DNA of 64,000 bases, from contig NZ_CP029425.2 of the NCBI RefSeq assembly GCF_002278135.3, positions 7,726,001 through 7,790,000 on the forward strand, read 5' to 3'. A program made the translations under genes and the position numbers. Each line of letters starts with the position of its first letter. Position 1 is the stretch's first letter. Under the pieces are notes generated by a model, which was not told the DNA's origin, made no database searches, and saw only the letters and a list, made by a program, of their open reading frames with translations. The stretch is from Bradyrhizobium ottawaense. Lineage in GTDB: Bacteria > Pseudomonadota > Alphaproteobacteria > Rhizobiales > Xanthobacteraceae. Positions 17,844-27,282 of the stretch are shown here, one piece after another.

Positions 17844-18986
17844 ATGAAACCGTCCGTTAAGGCGAACCTCGCCGCATTCCATCACGACGCCAGGCTTTAT
17901 CTGACGCTCGGTATCGCCAACTGGTCGGTTTTCGTCGACCATATCCCGAACAACGTCGTCAACCTGCTGACGCTGCGCAATTTCGGCTTCAGCGGCGCGG
18001 CTGACCTGTTCGTGTTCGTCGTCGGCTATGGCGTCGCCATCATCCACGGCCGGATGGCGCTTGAACGGGGCTACCTCGTGGCGGCGACGCGCATCTTCCG
18101 CCGCGTCTGGCGGCTCTACGCCGCCTATGTCGTGCTGTTCGTGATCTACATCGACACCATCGCCTATGTCGCCTCGCAGTCGATGGCGCCGGAGATCATC
18201 CACGAATACAATATCTCGGGCATTCTCGAGCACCCGCTGCGGATCCTGGTCCGCGGCCTCGTGCTCCAGGAGGAGCCGCTGAACCTCGACCTCCTGCAAT
18301 TGATGATCCCGCTGATGGCCTTTTTTCCGTTCGCGCTGTGGGGTCTGTTGCGGTGGCCGAACCTGACCCTGGCGGCATCGGTCGCGCTGTATCTTGCCGC
18401 ACGCTGGTTCGACTGGAATTTTCGGGTCTATCCGGACCAGGAATGGACCTTCAATCCGCTCTGCTGGCAGATGCTGATGGTGCTCGGGGGCTGGTTCGCC
18501 GTGACAGGCGCGCCCGGGCGCGCGCTACGCGACATGCCCTGGCTGCGGATTCTCGCCGGCACCTATCTCGTATTCGCGATGGCCATCACCTTGCTGCGCC
18601 ATTCGCCGGCAATGTCGGCTTACCTGCCGGACCTGCTCCTCGACAGCATCGCGCCGACCGACAAGGAAAACCTGGCGCCCTATCGCGTGATTCACTTCCT
18701 CGCGCTCGCCTTGCTGGCGACCCATCTCATTCCGGCCAATCATCCCGGCCTGCAATTGAAGCCGCTGCAGGCGGTCATCCGATGTGGCGAGGAATGGCTC
18801 GCCGTGTTCTGCGTCGGGGTGTTCCTGTCGTTTGCGGGCCATCTCATCCTGATCACCAGCGCCAATCTGGTGGCGATGCAGATCGTGGTGAGCCTCGCCG
18901 GCTTCGCCGCGATGACCGCGGTGGCCTACTACGTCGCCTGGTCGAGGTGGCAGGATCTCCCCACGGCCTTGCGGCAGCAGGCCTAG
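17844..18986 (+). CDS. OpgC family membrane protein
   Basis: 380-residue polytopic membrane protein with about ten hydrophobic segments, matching the OpgC protein family (in E. coli, OpgC/MdoC adds succinyl groups to periplasmic glucans). Recognisable are the N-terminal IANWSVFVDHIPNNVVNLLTLRNFGFSGAADLFVFVVGY and the central NLDLLQLMIPLMAFFP and GWFAVTGAPGR blocks. It probably acylates or otherwise modifies a cell-surface polysaccharide; the substrate cannot be told. It stands alone after a 189-base gap. A TetR regulator gene follows 63 bases downstream on the same strand. Confidence 0.87.
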   Translation: MKPSVKANLAAFHHDARLYLTLGIANWSVFVDHIPNNVVNLLTLRNFGFSGAADLFVFVVGYGVAIIHGRMALERGYLVAATRIFRRVWRLYAAYVVLFVIYIDTIAYVASQSMAPEIIHEYNISGILEHPLRILVRGLVLQEEPLNLDLLQLMIPLMAFFPFALWGLLRWPNLTLAASVALYLAARWFDWNFRVYPDQEWTFNPLCWQMLMVLGGWFAVTGAPGRALRDMPWLRILAGTYLVFAMAITLLRHSPAMSAYLPDLLLDSIAPTDKENLAPYRVIHFLALALLATHLIPANHPGLQLKPLQAVIRCGEEWLAVFCVGVFLSFAGHLILITSANLVAMQIVVSLAGFAAMTAVAYYVAWSRWQDLPTALRQQA

Positions 18987-19049
18987 CCAGAGAACCGTGC
19001 GATTCTGCTAGGCCGAAAGCGGCGGCTGCGCTATGCGGAGAAGCTCTGC

Positions 19050-19679
19050 GTGAGGAGACCGGGCGTGGCGATGGCGAAAAGCGGGGGGGAAGAGACCGGG
19101 AGCACGCCCCGGCGCGGCCGGCCTCGGTCGATCGAGACCAGCAACGCCATTCTCGAAAGCGCCTATGCGCTGATGGCTTCCACCGGCCTTGCCGCCACCA
19201 CCATCGACGCGGTCGCCCGCCACTCCAGCGTCTCCAAGATGACGATCTACAAATGGTGGCCGTCCCGCGAGGCGCTCTTGATCGACGCCTTTCTTCAACA
19301 TGCCGCGCAGATGCTGCCGCTGCCTCCGGAGGGCTCCGGCAACCCCGCGGCGCGCGCCCGCCGCCATGCCGCAGCCTACGCCGAGGCGCTCCAGGGCGAG
19401 TTCGGCAAGGTCCAGCTCGCGGTGATCTCCGAATGCATTTCCAAAACCGGCTCGGCCGAGCTGTTCTATGCCCGCTATCTGCAATTCCGTCGCGACGCGC
19501 TGGTCGAGATGATTGCCGCGGGCCAGAACGACGGCAGCATCCTGGCCGAAGGGCCGGCTGAGGATCTTTACGACGCGATCTATGGCGGCCTGTTCTATCG
19601 CTACGTCTTCGGCATCGCGCCAATCACGCCGGCCTATGCCCGCAATCTGGTCGACCTGGTGTTGAGGCCCAAGGGCTAA
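19050..19679 (+). CDS. TetR/AcrR family transcriptional regulator
   Basis: 209 residues. The N-terminal helix-turn-helix is clear: ILESAYALMASTGLAATTIDAVARHSSVSKMTIYKWWPSREALLIDAF, preceded by the basic arm RRGRPRSIE. The C-terminal ~130 residues are a ligand-binding TetR_C-type domain. Start choice is ambiguous: GTG 19050 has a GGAGAAG site 8-10 bases before it, while GTG 19065 and ATG 19071 follow an AGGAG. It lies downstream of the opgC-like gene; no divergent efflux operon is present, so its target is not evident. Confidence 0.9.
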   Translation: MRRPGVAMAKSGGEETGSTPRRGRPRSIETSNAILESAYALMASTGLAATTIDAVARHSSVSKMTIYKWWPSREALLIDAFLQHAAQMLPLPPEGSGNPAARARRHAAAYAEALQGEFGKVQLAVISECISKTGSAELFYARYLQFRRDALVEMIAAGQNDGSILAEGPAEDLYDAIYGGLFYRYVFGIAPITPAYARNLVDLVLRPKG

Positions 19680-19718
19680 GCCCAAGGAGTTAAGCCCAAG
19701 GGGTTAAGCCCAAGGGGT
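19677..19718 (+). repeat. 14-bp tandem repeat over the tetR stop codon
   Basis: Three consecutive copies of TAAGCCCAAGGRGT, the first beginning with the TAA stop codon of the tetR gene. A degenerate remnant follows (TAGTCCGAGGCT, then TAAGCC). The coding sequence just before reads GGCCCAAGGGC, so the unit probably expanded out of the gene end. Confidence 0.85.
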
Positions 19719-19744
19719 TAGTCCGAGGCTTAAGCCGGCGGCTT

Positions 19745-21436
19745 CTATCGCGCAGACCTCACCGGTGCGGAGATCTTGTCCGTGCGGTCGCGCTCGGTCA
19801 TGTCGACCACCGTCTCCATCGGCGCGGTCAGCTCGTAGACATAGGAGGCGTCGGTGAAATAGCGCTTGGCGGTGCCGCCGAGAGCCTCGGGGGCGACACG
19901 GTCGAGCAGGATCAGGCCGAAATCGGAATCGGGGCGGCGGGTCGCCTCGCTGGTGTTGAGCTCCTCCCAGCGGAAATGGAAGACCTCGCCCGCCCCCTCG
20001 CCCGTCACGGTCCAGCTAGCGGTGATGTGCGGATGCTTTCCGACCAGCGACAGGCCCTCGTCGGAATGCGAGGCAAGTTCGAAGAACAGCAGCGAGAGGC
20101 TCTGCGCCGCGCGCGCGCTGACCGCGATATCAGGACCCGTGACGGCAATGCGGTCGGCATGCGGGATGGCGCGCGCCTCGAACAGGCCCTTCAGCTTGAC
20201 GCCCTGCCACTGGCTCTCGCTGAGCAGCGAGACCACGTTGGACATGGCGTGGATGCGCCCGATCAGGAGCTCGCGGGCGACGTCGATGTCCGAGCCGTGA
20301 CGCAAGGTGCGCGTCACGATAGACTGGATCACCGCGAGGATATTCTTGACCCGGTGGTTGAGCTCGTCGATCACCGCGGTCAGCCGGCGCTCGAAGCCGA
20401 TTCTGACCTGGATTTCCCGGCTGAGCCTTAAGTTGTTGTAGGCGACATAGCCAAACAGGCCGCACACCATCGCAGTGATCGCAAAGCCGATCGCCGCCAC
20501 GATGATCGCGGTCTGCTCGGCGCGACGCGCCGAGTTGGTCTTCGCGTAATAACCCAGCTGCCAGTCACGGCCGCCGAAGCTCACCGTGCGCGTCGCCGAT
20601 GGCGTCGGCCCGTCCGTCGTCGTCATGCGGGTGGAGACGATTCCCTGATCGTTGGCGACGAGCTCGCCACCTTCCTTGCGCGGGTCCCTGAGCGCGACCG
20701 AGAACAACGACATGTCGTCATTGGTCAGCATCAGCGAGGCGAGTTCGTAGGAAAACGTGACGAACCCGGCCGGCTCGGTCGCACCCTCGGGGATGACGGG
20801 AGCTGCCACGATGATCCCGACCGGCCCGTTGCCGCGCAACAGCGGAATCGGGTCCGAGGCCACCGACCGCTTCTCGAGCCGGGCCCGTGTCAACATGGCG
20901 CTGCGAACCTGATCCTGGTCGTAACTACGGCCAGGCAGAGCCTTGGTCTCGTCGCTGCGCGGCTCGAGATCCAACAGCACGTCGATCGGCTGGGTGATCT
21001 CGGCCGGATTGATCGGCTTGTCGTCAAAGGTGCGGATCTTTGGATTGGGGAAGCCGGCGCCTCCAATGGCAGCCTGCGCCGCCGTAAGCTCGTTCGGCTT
21101 CAGCCGGGCGATCCAGCCGGCCACCACGAAATCGGTCTTGAAGGCGTAAATGGCCGAGCGCAGCGGCTCCAGCATGTTCGGCTTGATCACTGATGGTGTG
21201 CGGAACAGGCCTGAGGCGACACGTGCGAGCAGCTCGCGCTCAGTGAGCCGGTCCTGCACCAGGCTGGCATGAACGTCGATCGCGCGCGCGAGCGCGATAC
21301 GATCCAGCGCCAGCTCCTGGTCGTGGACGCGATAGGCCGCAAGCCCGGAGAGCAAGGCTCCGAGCAGAGCGATGAAACCGATGATGAAACCCAGCCGGAC
21401 CACGCGACTACTCAGGCGAAAGCAGGAGGTCGGCAA
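19745..21436 (-). CDS. CHASE-domain HWE-type sensor histidine kinase homolog, degenerate ATP-binding domain
   Basis: About 560 residues: N-terminal membrane helix (~13-35), an extracellular CHASE domain (~60-290), a second helix (~308-330) and a cytoplasmic HWE-type kinase region. The phospho-acceptor box is intact (DELNHRVKNILAVIQSI, His near 360). The ATP-binding domain is not canonical: the N-box normally ELATNAAKYGAL reads FELASHSDEGLSL, losing the metal-binding Asn, and the glycine box reads DFGLILLDR. It may be catalytically weak or inactive. The annotated TTG start (21436) is uncertain; a GTG around residue 12 is an alternative. No response regulator is adjacent. Confidence 0.85.
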   Translation of the reverse strand: MPTSCFRLSSRVVRLGFIIGFIALLGALLSGLAAYRVHDQELALDRIALARAIDVHASLVQDRLTERELLARVASGLFRTPSVIKPNMLEPLRSAIYAFKTDFVVAGWIARLKPNELTAAQAAIGGAGFPNPKIRTFDDKPINPAEITQPIDVLLDLEPRSDETKALPGRSYDQDQVRSAMLTRARLEKRSVASDPIPLLRGNGPVGIIVAAPVIPEGATEPAGFVTFSYELASLMLTNDDMSLFSVALRDPRKEGGELVANDQGIVSTRMTTTDGPTPSATRTVSFGGRDWQLGYYAKTNSARRAEQTAIIVAAIGFAITAMVCGLFGYVAYNNLRLSREIQVRIGFERRLTAVIDELNHRVKNILAVIQSIVTRTLRHGSDIDVARELLIGRIHAMSNVVSLLSESQWQGVKLKGLFEARAIPHADRIAVTGPDIAVSARAAQSLSLLFFELASHSDEGLSLVGKHPHITASWTVTGEGAGEVFHFRWEELNTSEATRRPDSDFGLILLDRVAPEALGGTAKRYFTDASYVYELTAPMETVVDMTERDRTDKISAPVRSAR

Positions 21437-21561
21437 TAAACAAGGAGCATATGTACGCCGCTCGAACGGCCATGTGCCGAAACAGGGTGAACCCCGGTGG
21501 CAGAGATAATGAAGGAGGAGGCATCAGTACGCAACTTGGGTCGCCTGGAAAGCTTAATCCG

Positions 21562-21583
21562 CCCGGCCAATGGTCTGGCCGGG
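21562..21583. other. Hairpin between the sensor gene and ureG
   Basis: Perfect eight-base stem CCCGGCCA / TGGCCGGG with a six-base loop in the 263-base gap downstream of ureG. On the minus strand it lies about 115 bases past the ureG stop but is not followed by a T-run, so it is at best an mRNA 3'-end structure rather than a proven terminator. The rest of the gap shows nothing recognisable. Confidence 0.4.
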
Positions 21584-21699
21584 ATGAATTGCCCGGGCAC
21601 CGGAGGTAGTTAATCGCCGTGTCCGAAATTTGTTCCGTGGTTGCGGCCCGGCCCCAGGGTTAACGGCGAAAAAAGCATGCGCCAAGTCGTCGCGCGCTG

Positions 21700-22323
21700 T
21701 CAGCCCGCCCGTTTCAGGCCGCCTTTGGCCTCGATGAAGCCGACAATGCGGTCAAGGCCCTCGCTCTTCTTCAGATTGGTCATGACGAAGGGGCGCTCGC
21801 CGCGCATGCGCCTGGCGTCCGTGTCCATCTTCTCCAGGGAGGCGCCGACATGGGGGGCGAGGTCGATCTTGTTGATGACCAGCAGGTCGGACCGGGTGAT
21901 GCCGGGGCCGCCCTTGGACGGGATCTTGTCGCCGGCGGCCACGTCGATGACGTAGATGGTCAGGTCGGCCAGCTCCGGGGAAAAAGTGGCAGCGAGATTG
22001 TCACCGCCGGACTCGATCAGAACGAGATCGAGCCCGGGAAACTTGGCGCGCATGTCCGCCACCGCGGCGAGATTCATCGAGGCATCCTCGCGGATCGCGG
22101 TGTGCGGGCAGCCGCCGGTCTCGACGCCGGCAATGCGGTCCGGCGTCAGCGATCCCGAACGCACCAGGAACTCGGCATCCCATTTGGTGTAGATGTCGTT
22201 GGTGATCGCGGCAATGTCATAGCGCTCGCGCATGGTCTTGCAGAGCAGGTCCATCAGCGCGGTCTTGCCCGATCCGACGGGACCGCCGACGCCGACACGC
22301 AAGGGGCCGTGAGATTTCGACAT
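21700..22323 (-). CDS. ureG: Urease accessory GTPase
   Basis: SIMIBI-class GTPase that powers nickel delivery to apo-urease in complex with UreD, UreF and UreE. 207 residues. P-loop [14 protein letters not shown], the metal-site motif [17 protein letters not shown], the switch ESGGDNLAA and the guanine-specificity motif NKIDLA are all present. Start taken at ATG 22323 ([14 protein letters not shown]), as in the family; a GTG at 22359 would add 12 unrelated residues. Last gene of the urea operon, 39 bases after ureF. Confidence 0.97.
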   Translation of the reverse strand: MSKSHGPLRVGVGGPVGSGKTALMDLLCKTMRERYDIAAITNDIYTKWDAEFLVRSGSLTPDRIAGVETGGCPHTAIREDASMNLAAVADMRAKFPGLDLVLIESGGDNLAATFSPELADLTIYVIDVAAGDKIPSKGGPGITRSDLLVINKIDLAPHVGASLEKMDTDARRMRGERPFVMTNLKKSEGLDRIVGFIEAKGGLKRAG

Positions 22324-22362
22324 GTCATTGGCTCTTTCTCGATGGGTCAAAGGTCGCACCGC

Positions 22363-23085
22363 TCACGACCGGAACAGCCGGGTATATTGCGTCTCGTGCC
22401 GCAGGCTGGCGAGATCGGCGCGGAAGGTCGCGCTGCCAAGATCGTCCAATGCTGCGTTCAACGCACGATTGGCGGTGGCGGCAACGGCGGCTTCCAGCCT
22501 CACCAGCACGCGCTGGCAGTCGGTCTGGCCGAGCGGAATGAGCCTACTGGCGGCCGAAATCCAGTTGGACACCAGCGCATGCAGGAACGCGTGCAACGTC
22601 GGCGCCAGCGCCACGCCGTGCTTAGCTGCAACCACGCCGACCGCGACGGGATAGACCAGTGGCGTGCGGCATGCCGCAACCATGGCATCAAGGCCGTCTG
22701 CATCCCAGGCAGCGCGAGCGATGTCGATGAAGGCGCGGCCCTGCGAGATCGTCTCCAGCTGCCGCTCGCGCGACGGCACCATGGCCGCGGCGAGCTCGGC
22801 GATGTCGCTCAAGGTCGCATCCTCGCCCATCTCTGCAGCACGATAGGCATGCACCAGAAGCGTCGCGTCGCAAAAGCCGGAGCCGTCGCCGAGCATCGCG
22901 TCGAGCCAGTCGGCCAGCGTGGCCGTATCGACGATGTCGCCCGCCTCGACCGCCCATTCGATGCCGCTGGAATAGGAGAAGCCGCCGACCGGGAATGCCG
23001 GCGACAGCCAGGTCATCAGCCGGTACAGCGCCGCCGCCTCGCCCTCGGCGAGGTCGCCGGCGCCGACCGACTCACTTGTGGTCAT
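22363..23085 (-). CDS. ureF: Urease accessory protein UreF
   Basis: All-helical 240-residue accessory protein that forms the UreD-UreF-UreG activation complex and gates the GTPase. Family blocks [27 protein letters not shown], the C-terminal [14 protein letters not shown] and [19 protein letters not shown] are clear. The frame stays open into a Met/Ile/Thr-rich stretch, but that is only an antisense-frame reading of the UreE histidine tail. The start is MTTSESVG at 23085 (or ATG 23091), overlapping the end of ureE by 14-20 bases, which suggests translational coupling. Confidence 0.95.
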   Translation of the reverse strand: MTTSESVGAGDLAEGEAAALYRLMTWLSPAFPVGGFSYSSGIEWAVEAGDIVDTATLADWLDAMLGDGSGFCDATLLVHAYRAAEMGEDATLSDIAELAAAMVPSRERQLETISQGRAFIDIARAAWDADGLDAMVAACRTPLVYPVAVGVVAAKHGVALAPTLHAFLHALVSNWISAASRLIPLGQTDCQRVLVRLEAAVAATANRALNAALDDLGSATFRADLASLRHETQYTRLFRS

Positions 23086-23722
23086 GAGCATGCTTGTGGC
23101 CGTGGTGATGGTCGGGATGGTCGCAATGCTCGTCGTGGTGATGGTGATGATCGTGCCCATGATCATGCGCGGCATGATCATGGGGGTGGTGGTCATGCGC
23201 GTGATGATCATGGCCATGGTGATCGTGACCATGGTCATGATGATGCCCGTGATCATGATGCGCATGATCGTCGTGGCCATGCGCGTGGCCGGCATCGGCA
23301 TAGGCGCCGCCTTCGGGATCGAACGGCGCCTCGATCTCGATCACGCGCGCGCCGAGACCCTTCACCATGGCTTCGATGACGTGATCGCGGCGGATGCGCA
23401 AGGCCTTGGCCATGATCTGCGTCGGCAGATGACGGTTGCCGAGGTGCCAGCCGACGCGAATGAGGTGATGCGGATCGCGGCCGCGGATTTCCAGCAGCGG
23501 CTCGGGCGCCGCGACCACTTCGACGAGCCGGCCGTCCTCCAGCACCAGCGCATCGCCGCCGCGCAGCGCGACGGCCTGCTCCAGGTCGAGCAGGAATTCG
23601 AGCCCCCGCGTTCCCGTCATCGTCATGCGGCGGCGGTGCCGATCGTCGAAATCGAGCACCACCGTATCCGCCGGCGCTTCCGTGAAGCGGTGCTGTCCCC
23701 TGACCTGCGTCGCCCGGATCAT
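23072..23722 (-). CDS. ureE: Urease nickel chaperone UreE with a long histidine-rich tail
   Basis: Nickel-binding metallochaperone, 216 residues. The first ~140 residues hold the N-terminal peptide-binding and C-terminal metal-binding domains ([27 protein letters not shown] with the conserved metal-site His; [12 protein letters not shown]). The last 71 residues are almost all His, Asp, Gly and Ala: 39 histidines by my count, mostly as HDH and HGH units, plus one Cys. Such tails bind several extra nickel ions and can act as storage, as in Klebsiella UreE, but this one is unusually long. Member of the urea operon. Confidence 0.96.
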   Translation of the reverse strand: MIRATQVRGQHRFTEAPADTVVLDFDDRHRRRMTMTGTRGLEFLLDLEQAVALRGGDALVLEDGRLVEVVAAPEPLLEIRGRDPHHLIRVGWHLGNRHLPTQIMAKALRIRRDHVIEAMVKGLGARVIEIEAPFDPEGGAYADAGHAHGHDDHAHHDHGHHHDHGHDHHGHDHHAHDHHPHDHAAHDHGHDHHHHHDEHCDHPDHHHGHKHAHDHK

Positions 23723-23736
23723 GCGCTTTTACCCCG

Positions 23737-24036
23737 TTACCTTGTCTCGACCTTCTCGGGCGTGATCACTTCGATCTTCGGCGGTGCCGTGAAGCACTTG
23801 ACCGCCACGCGCCCGAACGTCTTCATGTGCTCCATGCCACGATGCGGCACCAGCGCCTCGGCGTTCTCCCACTGCTCGACGAACACCATCTTGGCAGGAT
23901 CGGTGACGCTTTCATGCAGATCATAGGCGATATTGCCGGGCTCCTTCCGCGTCTCCTTGATGCAGGCGGTGGCGGCTGCAATGAATTCGGCGCGCGTCTC
24001 TGGCTTGATGGTCAAGGTGGCAACGACGTAGATCAC
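23737..24036 (-). CDS. Putative quinol monooxygenase (ABM domain, YgiN-like)
   Basis: 99-residue dimeric alpha-beta barrel (ABM) protein: MIYVVATLTIKPETRAEFIAA at the start, then CIKETRKEPGNIAYDLHESVTDPAKMVFVEQWENAEAL, the standard pattern of the antibiotic-biosynthesis-monooxygenase family that includes E. coli YgiN. It lies between ureC and ureE on the same strand, 14 bases from ureE and 142 bases after ureC. No urease role is known for this family; it may be a passenger in the operon or detoxify a quinone. Substrate not predictable from sequence. Confidence 0.82.
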   Translation of the reverse strand: MIYVVATLTIKPETRAEFIAAATACIKETRKEPGNIAYDLHESVTDPAKMVFVEQWENAEALVPHRGMEHMKTFGRVAVKCFTAPPKIEVITPEKVETR

Positions 24037-24178
24037 GAGAAATCCTCCCGGCTTTTCTTCTAAGGTTGGATACCGGGCGGGACATTAGACCAGGCAGGAT
24101 CGAACGCAAAACCGTAAAAGCCATCCCGGGACATGCCCTCTGGACATAATCCCGGGGACATGCGTTGAGGCGCTATTT

Positions 24179-25894
<1,716 letters not shown>

Positions 25895-25928
25895 CACAAG
25901 CCCCGTTTGCGTTTGAATGTTTGGTGTC

Positions 25929-26468
25929 TCACAGCAAGGCCCTCGCTGCTTTCACGGCGTCGTCGAATTTCTCATCGAGCCAGGGATTGCCGCCGCGGCA
26001 GCCCGCAACGACCTGCGTGGCCCAGCCGGCGTAGTCGGCAAGATCGTCGCGCTCCTCTGCACTCGGATCGGTCTGAATGCGCGCGCCGATGTTGCTGATC
26101 TTGTCGGCGATCTTGATCAGCTTCGCGCCAGCAGATTTCTTCGGCGCATCGACAATCTGCAGACGCCGCCGCTCTGCCTTGGGAAGGCTCATGTCGTCGG
26201 TGCATTCGACGACGAGGGAGGCAGCACGCTCCGAGAATTTCTGCGCCAGCTCCTCGCGCGTGGTGGCGGTGTCCTCGATGGTGTCATGCAGCCAGCCGGC
26301 CGCGACCAGTTCGGCATCGGCGCCGTCGGTCGCGGTCGCCAGCAGGTTCGCGACCTCGGCGAGATGATTGATGTAGGGCTCGTTGCCGCGCCCCTTGCGC
26401 TCCATGCCATTGTGACGGTGCGCAGCGAGTTCGGCGGCTTCTGAGACGAGGCGGACGGGCGACAGCAT
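25929..26468 (-). CDS. HD-domain protein resembling MESH1-type small alarmone (ppGpp) hydrolases
   Basis: 179 residues, single HD domain of the RelA/SpoT-hydrolase type. Residues visible: basic [11 protein letters not shown] with His35, the HD box [10 protein letters not shown] (His61, Asp62, Glu65, Asp66), the long [42 protein letters not shown] block with Asp122. This follows the animal MESH1 pattern closely, including residue numbering as I recall it. MESH1 enzymes remove the 3'-pyrophosphate of (p)ppGpp and can act on NADPH. It sits inside the urease structural genes between ureB and ureC, 34 bases before ureC, so it should be coexpressed. The substrate is inferred, not shown. Confidence 0.83.
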   Translation of the reverse strand: MLSPVRLVSEAAELAAHRHNGMERKGRGNEPYINHLAEVANLLATATDGADAELVAAGWLHDTIEDTATTREELAQKFSERAASLVVECTDDMSLPKAERRRLQIVDAPKKSAGAKLIKIADKISNIGARIQTDPSAEERDDLADYAGWATQVVAGCRGGNPWLDEKFDDAVKAARALL

Positions 26469-26525
26469 GGCAAAGACCTCCGTTTCCGCCTCAACCGTGC
26501 TGCACCGCGCTCGTTCCTGTGGGGT

Positions 26526-26831
26526 TCACAGCTTCCCCATCACGTCGCCACGAAAACCGTAAATCGTCTTCTTGCCCGCCATGGCCACAAGCTGGACGTC
26601 GCGGGTCTGGCCGGGCTCGAAGCGGACGGCGGTGCCGGCGGCGATGTCGAGGCGCATGCCGCGGGACTTCTTGCGGTCGAATTTCAGCGCCGGGTTGGTC
26701 TCGAAGAAATGGTAGTGCGAGCCGACCTGGATCGGGCGGTCGCCGGTATTGGCCACCGTCAGCGTCACGGTCTTGCGGCCGGCATTGAGCTCGATTTCGC
26801 CGTCCTGGATGAAGAGTTCACCGGGGATCAT
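26526..26831 (-). CDS. ureB: Urease subunit beta
   Basis: 101-residue structural subunit of the three-subunit bacterial urease. [46 protein letters not shown] is the classic N-terminal block, and the C-terminus has [24 protein letters not shown]. Separate ureA and ureB genes are normal for alphaproteobacteria. It is followed by the HD-domain gene after 57 bases and preceded by ureA across a gap that carries a dispersed palindromic repeat. Confidence 0.97.
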   Translation of the reverse strand: MIPGELFIQDGEIELNAGRKTVTLTVANTGDRPIQVGSHYHFFETNPALKFDRKKSRGMRLDIAAGTAVRFEPGQTRDVQLVAMAGKKTIYGFRGDVMGKL

Positions 26832-26843
26832 TCTATCCTCCTC

Positions 26844-26933
26844 GTCATTCCGGGCTCGCGCAGCGAGAAGGCCGGAATCTCGAAACCAAAACCTCTGGAT
26901 TCCGGGTTCGCCCTGCGGGCGCCCCGGAATGAC
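26844..26933. repeat. Intergenic palindromic element between ureA and ureB
   Basis: Outer ends GTCATTCCGGG (26844-26854) and CCCGGAATGAC (26923-26933) are exact reverse complements, and inner copies GCCGGAATCTC and GGATTCCGGG make a second level of pairing. This is the common 'gtcattccggg' repeat type of Bradyrhizobium genomes, here inserted within the urease operon between two structural-subunit genes. Confidence 0.8.
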
Positions 26934-26942
26934 GAATTCGAA

Positions 26943-27245
26943 TTACCTGATCGGCTCGTGGACGGTGACGAGCTTGGTCCCGTCCGGAAATGTCGCCTCG
27001 ACCTGGATGTCGTGGATCATCTCGGGAATACCCGGCATCACCTGGTCGCGGGTGAGGACCTCAGCGCCGGATTGCATCAGCTCGGCGACCGTGCGGCCGT
27101 CGCGCGCGCCTTCGAGGATGAAATCGGAAATGATCGCGATCGCCTCGGGATGGTTGAGCTTGACGCCGCGATCCAGCCTTCGGCGGGCCACGATGGCCGC
27201 CATCGAGATCAGAAGCTTATCCTTTTCGCGGGGAGACAGGTTCAT
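26943..27245 (-). CDS. ureA: Urease subunit gamma
   Basis: 100-residue small structural subunit of urease: [57 protein letters not shown], ending [18 protein letters not shown], an almost invariant family sequence. It follows ureD by 37 bases in the urea operon. In the enzyme it packs with UreB around the UreC active-site subunit in a trimer of trimers; that is family knowledge. Confidence 0.98.
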   Translation of the reverse strand: MNLSPREKDKLLISMAAIVARRRLDRGVKLNHPEAIAIISDFILEGARDGRTVAELMQSGAEVLTRDQVMPGIPEMIHDIQVEATFPDGTKLVTVHEPIR

Positions 27246-27282
27246 GCAGAATCTCTTCCGTTCAACACGTCAATTCGGCCAA

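Noticed and set aside
21562..21583. Hairpin after ureG as an intrinsic terminator of the urea operon
   Set aside because: It has no T-run on the minus strand and lies over 100 bases past the stop codon, so I list it only as a hairpin.
23078..23300. The repetitive CAT/ATG-rich stretch as a CRISPR or DNA tandem repeat
   Set aside because: The periodicity is explained by HD/HG codons of the UreE tail, and there are no regular spacers.
23086..23301. Met/Ile/Thr-rich N-terminal extension of ureF
   Set aside because: It is an alternative-frame reading of the CAC/CAT-GAC repeats that encode the UreE histidine tail and has no counterpart in UreF proteins.
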